A program made the position numbers and the translations under genes. The notes beneath the pieces are model-generated. The model made no database searches and had not been told where the DNA came from. It worked only from the letters and a program-made list of their open reading frames with translations. Below are positions 59,401-64,000 of a stretch of DNA of 64,000 nt, piece after piece. Origin of the DNA: Heliopora coerulea (taxonomy: Eukaryota > Cnidaria > Anthozoa > Scleralcyonacea > Helioporidae); assembly GCA_030142905.1 (NCBI GenBank), contig JASJOG010000033.1:1116001-1180000 (forward strand), given 5' to 3'. How positions within the stretch are numbered: the stretch's first letter is position 1; the number at the start of each line of letters is the position of its first letter.

Positions 59401-61781
59401 GGCTTTAAGCATCCCTTACCTCCTTATTCCGTCCCCCTGTGAGTGCCATTGGCCAAGTTTATTTTTAGTATAGGGACATTGGTTTGATTAATTCTTTTAA
59501 CGTTGTTTTAGCGATATATGTATATACAGGACTATTTTTTGCACACTCCATGCTAATGTATTAACAGATAAGCTTTCGTTACGTTGATTCAGGACTTGCT
59601 CTGATGAAGTCAAGAGTCAACGGAATGAAAGTTTAGCTGTTAATACTTATGACTAGGTGCAAACCACAAATAGAGGTATATGAAACCCTGCAATTTCTGA
59701 ACGTTTTTGACGAACAAATTTCATCAAATTTACCGCCAGCCAAACCTAACTAAATACATGAGCTTGGTAACTACCTATTTGAGAAGGACGCGATGACATC
59801 ATCACTTGCGATTTGAGATACTAATAAACTGACAGGAAACGTGTTGGCATCGGAGTCGACAGTAGGAGATTTAACACGTTTCCTGTCAATTTATTAATAT
59901 ATCTGTAAATAGCAAGTGATGATGTCATCGCTTCCTTCTCGAATAGGTAGTTACCAAGCTCATGTATTTAGTTAGGTTTGACAATGACTATGTAATAAAG
60001 TCGAAATATTACTTTCTCAATTTTGTCTTGTGTTTTTACTCACATTTTGGGTACCAAGATGCTTCTTTTCGGAGTTTGTTTTGTACTATATTTTTTAAAG
60101 CTGTCGGCAGACGTTGGATTACCGTCATCCTCTCGTTACGGTTAAAATGTGTGTAAAAAAGGCGGTTAAAAATTTCACAACCTACATGGTTTTACATCCT
60201 ATAGGATCGTAGTCGATCTCATTCGTAATCATCATGTTACTAGTCAAACTGTTGTATTTGACTTTTAATAGCATCGTATTTGTAAGTTTGAAGCAAAAAA
60301 TGACGAATAACTATGCTCCTCTATAAAACATGGACGGGCTCACAAACCTTACGGCTGAAGTAATGAACTGTAGCTGGGGTTAAACAGGTCATAAATCTCT
60401 AAATTTCTACGTTTGTAAGTTTGGCTGTTTCATCTAGCTTCTACTTTGATGTGCTGGTGCAAGCAATGAGGCTTAACGAGAAAGGCTATGAATGAAACAT
60501 ACATTCCTAACGTAGACTTACAGTAAAACTAACTGTTAGAGAGTGGGAGAATCACTATTATCTTGTGACTAGAAAATGTCACGTGCAGTTTTAAAATCAG
60601 CTCTTCGTAATTGATTTTACTGTGACCCAAAATCGAATTCGGAAATTTAATAGAAAATCTTCTCAAAACAGTTTCTCGGCCGGATCACTAACAGTATGAC
60701 AAGAATGTATCTACCAAGAATATATGAACATTAACCTTCTTTGGCAAAATAAACATATCTACTTATATCAACCTATACTTACGTATATCTGCATATATCT
60801 ACATATATGCATACTGAGGGACCTGCAAACTAGATATCCTTAAATTATTTCATGCCATTTCGCATGTGAAAAACATGTGCAATCAGAACATTTTCACATA
60901 TCAAATTTCCATTTCACATATGAAACATCTAATTCAAAAGTAAAATGACGTGGTTCAAAATCTCATATTATGTAAAATATTGGTTTACTAACCATGTATT
61001 TCATGTATGAAATGGAAGACTCTCACATGTAAATAAATTTCAAATATGAAAGTTGCATTTCGCACATGGAATTGAAACATATTCAAAAACGAAATATCAT
61101 GATGATAAGTCACATGGTATATGAAATTTTAATATGTATATGCTGTTAGGGAGAATGGGATGATCCCTAAATCGTACAATAATTTTAGGCTTATATTCAT
61201 TGTCTTATTGCCGGCCGAATCCTTCCAATTGTCTTAACAAATTGAAACAACATTCATTTGATTGCATTCGATGTCCGAACCACATCTCTTCTGTACGCAC
61301 ATGCTGAGACAGTCTTCACCGGTTACCCAAAGCTCTTGTCGGAGGAAACACTCTGTGCTATTATATGCCCTGGATGATAGTCAGCTTTGGGTCGCAGGCA
61401 ATGAGATGCTCATTTAAATAAATTAACGTGTCTTTTCACCATAGTGTTACATGAAACAATCTTCAAAGGTGATTTTTCTAATGCAGATGAACCTGCATAA
61501 AAGATTGACGCGAGTTGTTCTTTTGTGCAACGTAATTTCACATTTCTTAACGTCACTGAAAGTCGTTTCGTGTTAACATCGCTTTAACTATTTCTTATCC
61601 ATGGGTGTCCCTTTGACCAATAAAATTATCTGGCATTTGCTAGAGGAAAATTCCGTAAGACCTATCTGGACAATAACTACGTGCATCCCAAACGATTTCA
61701 TAATACTTTTTACTTTTTATTGAACAGGGTTCTGATGGTGAGGCTGGTCCTCCTGGACTTGATGGAAGCAGAGGTTATAAG
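21330..61781 (+). CDS. Collagen alpha chain, 5' part (22 exons seen, gene continues)
   Basis: A secreted collagen alpha chain that would trimerise as a triple helix in the extracellular matrix (mesoglea if cnidarian). Twenty-two exons with GT-AG borders give 462 codons without a stop. Exon 1 encodes a signal peptide ([20 protein letters not shown]) and exon 2 a short acidic spacer. Exons 3-5 encode a minor Gly-X-Y helix, and the end of exon 5, exon 6 and the start of exon 7 a non-collagenous linker. Exon 7 onward is an unbroken Gly-X-Y helix apart from one Gly-to-Ala change. Exons from 8 on begin with a Gly codon in phase 0 and are 54, 45, 99 or 198 bp, the hallmark of fibrillar collagens. 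No C-propeptide or other C-terminal domain is in the window, so the type is inferred. A non-fibrillar collagen remains possible. Helix sequence is Lys/Arg/Glu rich and fairly poor in Pro. Confidence 0.9.
21397..24578. other. Collagen intron 1
   Basis: 3.2 kb without a recognised gene. It contains an A-run near 23178-23200 and otherwise unassigned AT-rich DNA. It could hold enhancers; nothing specific is seen. Confidence 0.5.
24579..24619 (+). CDS. Collagen exon 2: short acidic spacer
   Basis: The acceptor is GTTTTCAG|AC and the donor ATTAAA|GTGAGT. It completes a split Asp codon and encodes [14 protein letters not shown], rich in Glu and Thr, with NQT as a possible N-glycosylation sequon. 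Confidence 0.75.
24795..25092. mobile_element. MITE copy 1 (GATTACATG ends)
   Basis: The left end CTGATTACATGGGAAAATTTC is roughly inverted at the right end. The interior repeats CAGCCCGG/CCGGGCTGAAA words. A second copy with the same order lies at 26780-27078. Confidence 0.7.
26677..26718 (+). CDS. Collagen exon 3: start of minor helix
   Basis: The acceptor is AAATTAG|ATC and the donor GAAACA|GTAAGA. It encodes [14 protein letters not shown]; Gly-X-Y begins at the third residue. Confidence 0.88.
26780..27078. mobile_element. MITE copy 2 (GATTACATG ends)
   Basis: Same organisation as 24795-25092, reading GGGACTGATTACATGGG to CTTCATGTAATCGTGAGCTC. A short partial unit follows at 27100-27150. 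Confidence 0.7.
27564..27705. mobile_element. Small MITE
   Basis: The inverted ends GTTTTCC-ACTA..GCAAATTTTATTGCACGAAT are matched by TTCGTGC..ATAAAATTCG..TAGTGGGAAAAC. No clear target duplication. Confidence 0.7.
28310..28363 (+). CDS. Collagen exon 4 (54 bp)
   Basis: The acceptor is CTATTTAG|GGT and the donor CCTCGA|GTAAGT. Six Gly-X-Y triplets, [18 protein letters not shown]. Confidence 0.93.
28866..28985. mobile_element. Harbinger-type mini MITE (TTA duplication)
   Basis: Nearly 40-bp inverted ends start GACCCAGTTCAAACG; each is flanked by TTA (28863-28865, 28986-28988). A 120-bp non-autonomous element. Confidence 0.8.
29901..29990 (+). CDS. Collagen exon 5 (90 bp): end of minor helix
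   Basis: The acceptor is CGTTTTAG|GGT and the donor TCAGTG|GTGAGT. Eight triplets are followed by GYIRSV, where the Gly-X-Y pattern ends. Confidence 0.92.
31066..31397 (+). pseudogene. GIY-YIG endonuclease C-terminal relic
   Basis: [16 protein letters not shown] (YIG-like strand and helix) and [25 protein letters not shown] match the ending of PLE endonucleases. The usual Y of the YxG strand is H here and a frameshift lies near 31230. The same tail is encoded inverted at 30790-30985. Confidence 0.72.
31437..31749. mobile_element. Nested palindromic insert with 13-bp duplication
   Basis: The insert is flanked by TATGTACATTTAA at 31424-31436 and 31750-31762. Its arms 31438-31560 and about 31598-31722 are inverted copies, with an asymmetric right tail TTTTTTAAAGTTGTCGGCAGG. 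The same tail and arms occur at 59741-60112. No coding sequence. Confidence 0.85.
31957..32019 (+). CDS. Collagen exon 6 (63 bp): non-collagenous linker
   Basis: The acceptor is TTACTCCAG|ATC and the donor CTTAAG|GTAAAG. It encodes [20 protein letters not shown] plus K, in phase with both neighbours. There is no steady Gly-X-Y; its Lys and Arg residues would suit a propeptide-cleavage or cross-link segment (inference). Confidence 0.72.
32020..34007. other. Collagen intron 6
   Basis: No exon accepted. It contains a perfect hairpin at 33323-33359 (AGAAAATTTCATGAATTG with its complement). A Gly/Pro-rich frame near 33105-33160 lacks the triplet rhythm. Confidence 0.5.
34008..34055 (+). CDS. Collagen exon 7 (48 bp): start of main helix
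   Basis: The acceptor is TATTTTAG|CCT and the donor CTACCT|GTAAGT. It encodes PPIV then four Gly triplets [12 protein letters not shown]. Confidence 0.9.
34385..34500. repeat. Pentanucleotide array (CCATA/CCATG/CAATG)n
   Basis: Some 20 five-base units drift from CCATAC through CCATG to CAATG and CAATA along the array. Confidence 0.9.
34650..34736. repeat. AT microsatellite
   Basis: (AT)n followed by repeated TATTATATTACA units. Confidence 0.9.
35436..35776. mobile_element. MITE with TA duplication
   Basis: The ends GGGACCTTAAGATCTA..GACGTC and their inverted match are flanked by TA on both sides (35434-35435, 35777-35778). A 341-bp non-autonomous element, possibly ISL2EU- or Kolobok-like. 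Confidence 0.75.
35872..35953. repeat. (GTAT)n microsatellite
   Basis: About 18 near-perfect ATGT/GTAT units lie just before the acceptor of exon 8. Confidence 0.92.
35997..36050 (+). CDS. Collagen exon 8 (54 bp)
   Basis: The acceptor is CATACAG|GGT and the donor AACAAA|GTAAGT. Six triplets, [18 protein letters not shown]. Confidence 0.94.
36051..37838. other. Collagen intron 8
   Basis: No exon. Segments near 36960-37080 and 37310-37400 share the ACAGACCGAAC-type dispersed repeat with 3360-3540. Confidence 0.45.
37839..37892 (+). CDS. Collagen exon 9 (54 bp)
   Basis: The acceptor is ACATATAG|GGC and the donor CCTGTG|GTAAGA. Six triplets, [18 protein letters not shown]. Confidence 0.94.
37994..38047 (+). 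CDS. Collagen exon 10 (54 bp) with a Gly-to-Ala interruption
   Basis: The acceptor is ACCTTAG|GGT and the donor GGGAGA|GTAAGT. It reads [18 protein letters not shown]; the third triplet starts with Ala (GCA, 38012-38014) instead of Gly. Confidence 0.94.
38388..38520. repeat. Foldback MITE-like repeat
   Basis: Imperfect inverted copies of CTAATCAATG..GTGCGATAAA..GAAGCTTAACGTCC meet near 38450. No target duplication resolved. Confidence 0.6.
39075..39128 (+). CDS. Collagen exon 11 (54 bp)
   Basis: The acceptor is TTATGTAG|GGC and the donor CATGTA|GTAAGG. Six triplets, [18 protein letters not shown]. Confidence 0.94.
39129..40113. other. Collagen intron 11, pyrimidine-rich with trinucleotide runs
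   Basis: Contains ATTCC/ATTATT-rich DNA and (ATT)n/(ATC)n runs at 39690-39722 and 39876-39930. No gene. Confidence 0.6.
40114..40167 (+). CDS. Collagen exon 12 (54 bp)
   Basis: The acceptor is TTACCCAG|GGT and the donor GATCCT|GTATGT. Six triplets, [18 protein letters not shown]. Confidence 0.94.
40369..40413 (+). CDS. Collagen exon 13 (45 bp)
   Basis: The acceptor is TTCTTTTAG|GGA and the donor AGCAAG|GTAATT. Five triplets, [15 protein letters not shown]. Confidence 0.93.
40933..41310. mobile_element. MITE rich in GCGTTTTC words
   Basis: The left GGCCTCGTCCACACGTACAC..GTTTTCG is imperfectly inverted at the right end (GAAAACGGATACGTATGGACAAG). Many ACGCAT/GCGTTTT words lie inside. Boundaries approximate. 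Confidence 0.6.
41555..42490. repeat. Large foldback repeat, ~350-bp arms
   Basis: Arms at about 41555-41910 and 42140-42490 are inverted copies with roughly 80 percent identity (shared GGCAATAGGTAAGGAAACAA and GTAAATCTGCCAACCGATCA), separated by about 230 bp. No intact frame. Confidence 0.8.
42500..42815 (+). mobile_element. LINE 3'-end-like fragment
   Basis: Begins with a frame [10 protein letters not shown] that resembles the end of non-LTR retrotransposon RT proteins, then an AT-rich tail ending in (AAATA/AAACA)n. Weak evidence; no other RT motif. Confidence 0.4.
43300..43645. repeat. (GATA/GACA/GGTA)n degenerate array
   Basis: Repeated AGGTAGAC/AGATAGAT-type units over about 340 bp. 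Open frames across it are artefacts. Confidence 0.9.
43655..43870. repeat. 12-bp tandem array (CATACATACATT)n
   Basis: About 17 copies of a 12-mer built from two CATA and one CATT, with few substitutions. Confidence 0.92.
43978..44076 (+). CDS. Collagen exon 14 (99 bp)
   Basis: The acceptor is ATCGGCAG|GGC and the donor GGAAAG|GTAAAC. Eleven triplets starting [13 protein letters not shown]; strongly basic. Confidence 0.94.
44600..44870. repeat. (ATTCT)n then (ACTGT)n array
   Basis: Pentamer TTCTA/TTTTA units at 44600-44790, changing to GTATT/GTACT units to about 44870. Confidence 0.9.
45165..45204. repeat. Short near-perfect hairpin
   Basis: CCCGC-g-CTGGCAACAATTT faces AAATTGTTGCCAG-a-GCGGG with a 2-nt spacer. 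It could be a cruciform or the core of a decayed MITE. Confidence 0.8.
45450..45862. repeat. GC-rich foldback repeat
   Basis: CAGGCCCGCCCAGA at 45450 is inverted at about 45850 (TCTGGGCAGGCCTG), with GGGGCCC words between. Much richer in GC than its surroundings. Confidence 0.55.
46289..46486 (+). CDS. Collagen exon 15 (198 bp)
   Basis: The acceptor is TACGGCAG|GGT and the donor TCTATG|GTGAGT. Twenty-two unbroken triplets, beginning [16 protein letters not shown] and ending GQSGAKGSM. The length is 22 x 9 bp, as if several small exons had fused. Confidence 0.95.
47335..47500. repeat. (CATC/CATT/CACC)n microsatellite
   Basis: Degenerate four-base units such as CATCCATCCACCCATT over about 165 bp. 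Confidence 0.9.
47560..47928 (+). pseudogene. LINE ORF2 fragment, interrupted by Gypsy insertion
   Basis: One frame reads [20 protein letters not shown], a [32 protein letters not shown] and [17 protein letters not shown]. This is the endonuclease-RT linker typical of CR1/RTE-like non-LTR elements. The RT core is absent. The Gypsy element starts a few bases downstream. Confidence 0.6.
47934..48058 (-). repeat. Gypsy 3' LTR
   Basis: Left-hand copy in the window; TG..CA ends on both strands; three differences from the copy at 52151-52275. Confidence 0.95.
48059..48075 (-). promoter_or_regulatory. Gypsy polypurine tract
   Basis: On the minus strand AACAAAAAGGGGAAGA abuts the 3' LTR, the site for second-strand priming. 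Confidence 0.85.
48220..49440 (-). pseudogene. Gypsy integrase region
   Basis: The zinc-binding HHCC domain reads [23 protein letters not shown]. The catalytic core has D in VGSDLFKF, D in [10 protein letters not shown] and E in [12 protein letters not shown]. The C-terminal part includes a chromatin- or DNA-binding tail ([25 protein letters not shown]). It is in the same frame as the RT but separated from it by a TAG at about 49441-49446. The integrase itself is open and ends ASYYY-stop. Confidence 0.92.
49444..51231 (-). pseudogene. Gypsy protease, reverse transcriptase and RNase H
   Basis: Directly after an in-frame TAG it reads [12 protein letters not shown], the aspartic protease active site, then [10 protein letters not shown]. 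The RT shows [44 protein letters not shown] and VQDDILIWG (the catalytic DD). Family copies often have Y in place of V before QDD. RNase H follows with [24 protein letters not shown] and ESDHKPLQ. The frame ends at a TAG between KEIIRAG and PQRKENLP. Confidence 0.93.
51232..52126 (-). pseudogene. Gypsy gag, frameshifted
   Basis: It starts [15 protein letters not shown] at 52126, a few bases inside the primer-binding site, with a capsid-like [19 protein letters not shown] frameshift near 51900-51910 ends this frame at TGA. The next frame continues with [23 protein letters not shown]-like sequence, [14 protein letters not shown] and two CCHC-type knuckles ([17 protein letters not shown] and [14 protein letters not shown]). 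It stops at TAG 51232-51234, just before the protease, in the pol frame. Confidence 0.88.
52133..52150 (-). promoter_or_regulatory. Gypsy primer-binding site (tRNA-Leu)
   Basis: The 18 bases ATCCCACTCCTGACACCA on the + strand abut the 5' LTR and match the 3' end of animal tRNA-Leu with its CCA tail, as I recall it. Confidence 0.88.
52151..52275 (-). repeat. Gypsy 5' LTR
   Basis: Right-hand 125-bp LTR; promoter side of the minus-strand element. TATA-like AATATAAAC occurs inside. Confidence 0.95.
52320..52562. repeat. (CATC)n and (CACACATA)n microsatellite
   Basis: CCATCCATCCACC units to about 52465, then CACACA/CATACATA units. Confidence 0.92.
52602..52643 (-). ncRNA. Hammerhead ribozyme motif (left PLE arm)
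   Basis: Same 42-nt sequence as 53101-53142 on the opposite strand: stem I GTTGC/GCAAC, core CTGAAGA and GAA, stem II CGC/GCG, stem III ACT/AGT with loop CGG, and cleavage base A. Confidence 0.8.
52743..52980 (-). pseudogene. PLE endonuclease C-terminal fragment
   Basis: [39 protein letters not shown] and [20 protein letters not shown] match the Cys-containing C-terminal region that follows GIY-YIG in many PLE proteins (from memory). The frame is open but lacks start, RT and endonuclease core. Confidence 0.7.
53101..53142 (+). ncRNA. Hammerhead ribozyme motif (right PLE arm)
   Basis: Stem I is 53101-53105 with 53138-53142 (GTTGC/GCAAC). The core CTGAAGA is 53106-53112 and fits CUGANGA. Stem II CGC-ATAC-GCG is closed by a T-T mismatch, then GAA at 53125-53127. 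Stem III ACT-CGG-AGT is 53128-53136, and the predicted cleavage is after A 53137. This is the minimal type I layout known from Penelope-like elements. Confidence 0.82.
53238..53318. repeat. (AT)n microsatellite
   Basis: About 40 AT units with one GTAGAT interruption, between the PLE palindrome and the third hammerhead motif. Confidence 0.95.
53345..53386 (+). ncRNA. Hammerhead ribozyme motif (third, diverged copy)
   Basis: Stem I GTCGT (53345-53349) pairs with ACGAC (53382-53386). The core CTGATGA is 53350-53356. Stem II CGC-GTAA-GCG has a T-T closing mismatch, then GAA at 53369-53371. Stem III ACA-CGG-TGT is 53372-53380, with cleavage after A 53381. Compensating changes relative to the 53101 copy keep stems I and III paired. 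Confidence 0.85.
53629..53682 (+). CDS. Collagen exon 16 (54 bp)
   Basis: The acceptor is TATTCTAG|GGA and the donor AACACG|GTAACA. Six triplets, [18 protein letters not shown]. Confidence 0.94.
53776..53820 (+). CDS. Collagen exon 17 (45 bp)
   Basis: The acceptor is CCTAACAG|GGA and the donor GACACG|GTAAAT. Five triplets, [15 protein letters not shown]. The preceding intron is only 93 bp. Confidence 0.94.
54109..54162 (+). CDS. Collagen exon 18 (54 bp)
   Basis: The acceptor is TTTAACAG|GGG and the donor GAAGAG|GTATTA. Six triplets, [18 protein letters not shown]; no proline at all. Confidence 0.94.
54163..56076. other. Collagen intron 18
   Basis: No exon accepted; a cryptic acceptor at about 54448 reads into a stop after seven codons. 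The (CTCTA)n array at 55590-55925 fills its 3' part. Confidence 0.5.
55590..55925. repeat. (CTCTA/CTCTG/CTCCA)n array
   Basis: Degenerate pentamer array of over 300 bp, with unit drift along its length. Confidence 0.92.
56077..56130 (+). CDS. Collagen exon 19 (54 bp)
   Basis: The acceptor is TTTTATAG|GGA and the donor CAGCAA|GTAAGT. Six triplets, [18 protein letters not shown]. Confidence 0.94.
56131..57182. other. Collagen intron 19
   Basis: About 1 kb of AT-rich DNA. No gene or bounded repeat recognised. Confidence 0.45.
57183..57236 (+). CDS. Collagen exon 20 (54 bp)
   Basis: The acceptor is GCTTGCAG|GGT and the donor CTTCGG|GTAAGA. Six triplets, [18 protein letters not shown]. Confidence 0.94.
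57770..58030 (-). mobile_element. tRNA-derived SINE
   Basis: On the minus strand the head reads GGCACAGTGGTAGTGCACG (A-box-like) and GGGTTCGGTTGCGGC (B-box-like). It is followed by a body with TCTCCGGGTATTCCGGTTTC and CTCC, words I associate with a widespread invertebrate SINE family. The tail ends AT-rich near 57770. Target duplications not resolved. Confidence 0.7.
58031..58958. other. 3' part of collagen intron 20
   Basis: About 58080-58180 resembles, in inverted orientation, the dispersed repeat at 3360-3540 (CTATACAGACCTCAC). Nothing else recognised. Confidence 0.4.
58959..59012 (+). CDS. Collagen exon 21 (54 bp)
   Basis: The acceptor is TTTCCTAG|GGG and the donor CCTAAG|GTAAGT. Six triplets, [18 protein letters not shown]. 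Confidence 0.94.
59741..60112. mobile_element. Palindromic repeat, same family as 31437-31749
   Basis: Arms 59741-59806 and about 59912-59980 are inverted copies. An inner inverted pair (ACAGGAAACGTGTT at about 59831 and 59873) makes most of 59741-59980 one palindrome. The tail 59971-60112 matches 31610-31745. No coding sequence. Confidence 0.8.
60850..61140. repeat. Array of TTTCACATATGAAA-like dyads
   Basis: About ten degenerate copies of a self-complementary motif around CATATG/CACATG flanked by TTTCA/TGAAA, spaced irregularly. Confidence 0.7.
61728..61781 (+). CDS. Collagen exon 22 (54 bp), last seen
   Basis: The acceptor is TTGAACAG|GGT and the donor TATAAG|GTAGGT. Six triplets, [18 protein letters not shown]. 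The open phase-0 donor shows that the gene continues past the window. Confidence 0.93.
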
Positions 61782-64000
61782 GTAGGTCATTAAATGTGCT
61801 GTCTTCCTCCTTACCAGTACATAAGTATAGATCATAATATTGATTGCCGTAAAGACTGCATATTGAAAATTATTTATGACAGTAATAATTAATGATTGTA
61901 ATAATCTTGGAAAGATCAGGCAAATTAATATGGGTGATCTTTCGACCTTTTTATCTCGGCCTTTTATAATGAAACATTTTCGAGACGTTTTCTAAGTGAC
62001 CGACCACGTGCTATTGTTGTAACGTAGCTTGTAAACGGCGCGCAAGAGTAAAATTAATCAACAGCCCTACCTCACCAACTCTCTTCTCTATGCGTATGCC
62101 ACTGAACTCTGTTTGCTCGAATGCTAACTCCCAGTCGTTTGGCTGGGCAAAAAGTGAGCCCAAGATGGCTGTCCGCGGAGGGAAACTTATGTCAGTTTCA
62201 GTCCTCTTTGCGGTCTTGTACGTCATTTCCAGTCCTTTACCGCATACACGACTTCAATCTTCAGTATTTGTTTGGTTCGGCTTCGCAAACATTCACAACC
62301 ATGGGAAAAAGTGTTCAGATGAAATATTACTGGATTAATTTTACATAGTCGAGTATTAAAAAGGATTCAAAATTGCTGTGTGGCCTAAGAAGGATGCTAA
62401 AATGTCTAACGATAGTAAACTGACGGTAAAAGACGACGTGCACCTGATAGTTTCCTAAAGTAATTTTTCGAGACCGTTTTACCGTTTTTTCAAAGAAAAC
62501 TCTTCAGGAAAGTGTAAAAAGTCGCGTGGAGACTAAAATTGACGTACAAAATTGGCTTCCATGGGCGGCCATCTTAGCTTCACATTTCTTAGTCAGTTGG
62601 CATTGCGGTTATGGAAATCGATTTCTCTGAAGTATGCTCGTGACATATGCATACGTTTGATAAGAATTTCGTACGGTTCATCTACAATTGCTCGAACACT
62701 CAAACATATCAAAACACTATTCATATGAGTATAAGCCTTTTTAAATTACCAAAATTTTATATGACTTGATTTCTTTTGGTTTTGATTTATTGCAAAGTTT
62801 GATCCAGACAAAGAATAAAATTCCTTACATTATTAAACATCTGAGCAACAGTGAAGGCCATCAAAATATAGGCTAGCATTGACGTAATGTATCAACTACC
62901 AGGTCCGTCGAGGGAGAGTGTTTGGTCGTGGTATCAAAACACGTTTCAGTTATGATTTTTCTTTCTGTTTTCCTTAGGAATTATTAATGAGTTAGCGAAA
63001 TAACTGTCTAAATAGCGAAGAATTGCCAGGATTTAGTAAAACCATGTTTAACATTTTATTATTTAAGTATTAACGTGGCACCATAACTTCTTGTTATGGC
63101 ACCATAATCTCGAAAAATGACAAAATGGAAGCGTGATCGTTAAAGCAACTGTAAATGAATATTTTTGAGTGAAATGAAGCATACTGTGATAGGGGTAAAA
63201 ATATTTTAACTACAAAATGTATTACTGAGAAAAGTTACCCTCGGTTGCTATAAGAATAGCGACGTTTCAAAAACGCATTCAAATCACATTTCAATCTTAT
63301 ATATCTCGAGAAAGTGTTCAGCTACACGTCTTGTTTTGTAATATTAAAACGTCACTGTTATCATTAAGATAACTTTTCTCAATGAAATTTTTGATATCAA
63401 AAACGTTTTACCTGCGACAAAATAAGTTTCATTCTACTCAAATCCATTTAATTACATTTTTTGATAGTCAAACTTGCATTCTTCCACTTTTCATTGAACA
63501 CGATGGAGCCACGATAAATAATTGCGCTGTCGCTTCAGTTCGAGCCGAGGTCCTGTCCTTGCACCATGTCATTGGTCAAAATTAAATTTCGAATCAGTGT
63601 TCCAAAAGTAGTTCACTGAAAGAAATATTAGGGCATAAATTACAAACTGTTTGATCACATGGACATAGTCGTAAGCATTGATTAAAAGGGCATAAGAAAT
63701 TAGTTGCTGTTAATCATACAGATCATGTCCTGTGTCATGCTTTTTAACTGATCGGAAATGTAGTAATTTTGCCCTGAATAAGTATTAATCATTGAAAGAG
63801 AGAAATTACTTGTACATAGTGTATCAATATCTTGATACTGTTTATGTACTTTGTACCGAATCCGATTGACTGAAAAGAATGGATGCAATTGGCTTTTTTA
63901 ATCATTCGATGTACAATCATTGCAGACAAAGAAAGTAGAGATCGTTATAACGAGAGCAGGATCCTCAATGATGCGAGCTTAAGAATCGGAAAGCCATCGT
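61782..64000. other. Collagen intron 22 (incomplete)
   Basis: No exon found to the window edge. A segment at 62480-62600 is weakly similar to 55420-55560 (GACGTACAAAA..TGGCTTC), perhaps an old repeat. Confidence 0.45.

Noticed and set aside
59571..59650. CTGATGA..GAAAG as a fourth hammerhead ribozyme
   Set aside because: The base at the cleavage position would be G and stem I does not pair.

Overview
The window is animal nuclear DNA. It is AT-rich, its genes are split by GT-AG introns, and it is crowded with transposable elements typical of marine invertebrates. An anthozoan cnidarian (stony coral or anemone-like) is my best inference, from the mix of Penelope-like, PIF/Harbinger, Ty3/Gypsy and DUF3504-type elements and a collagen gene built of 54/45-bp exons. 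I cannot name a species.

Two host genes are visible, both on the + strand. At 598-2763 lie the last four coding exons (210 residues) of 3-hydroxyisobutyrate dehydrogenase (mitochondrial valine breakdown); the 5' exons lie off the left edge. A decayed tandem copy of its first visible exon lies just upstream. From 21330 to at least 61781 runs a collagen gene. It has a signal-peptide exon, a short acidic exon, a short Gly-X-Y helix, a non-collagenous linker, and then a long triple helix encoded mostly by 54-bp exons. I place 22 exons (462 codons); the gene continues off the right edge.

Between and inside these genes are mobile elements. Region 4209-5042 is a pogo-type MITE. Region 6221-7920 is a decayed DUF3504 (Crypton-like recombinase) gene split by two MITEs, one of them carrying telomere-like repeats. 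Region 11428-14299 is a Penelope-like element (PLE) whose GIY-YIG end is duplicated as a ~910-bp inverted repeat. Region 15834-19517 is a complete PIF/Harbinger transposon with an intact two-exon transposase and a broken MADF/BESS partner gene. The collagen introns hold many MITEs, a second palindromic PLE with a nested palindromic insert (30590-31860), large foldback repeats, satellite-like arrays, a LINE remnant, a complete but mutated Ty3/Gypsy element with 125-bp LTRs (47934-52275), a third palindromic PLE (52571-53171) and a tRNA-derived SINE (57770-58030).

The most interesting signal is a set of three short hammerhead-ribozyme motifs at 52602-52643 (-), 53101-53142 (+) and 53345-53386 (+). 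All three stems and the catalytic core can be read directly, and two of them sit in the inverted arms of the third PLE. The palindromic PLE architecture recurs at least three times in 64 kb.
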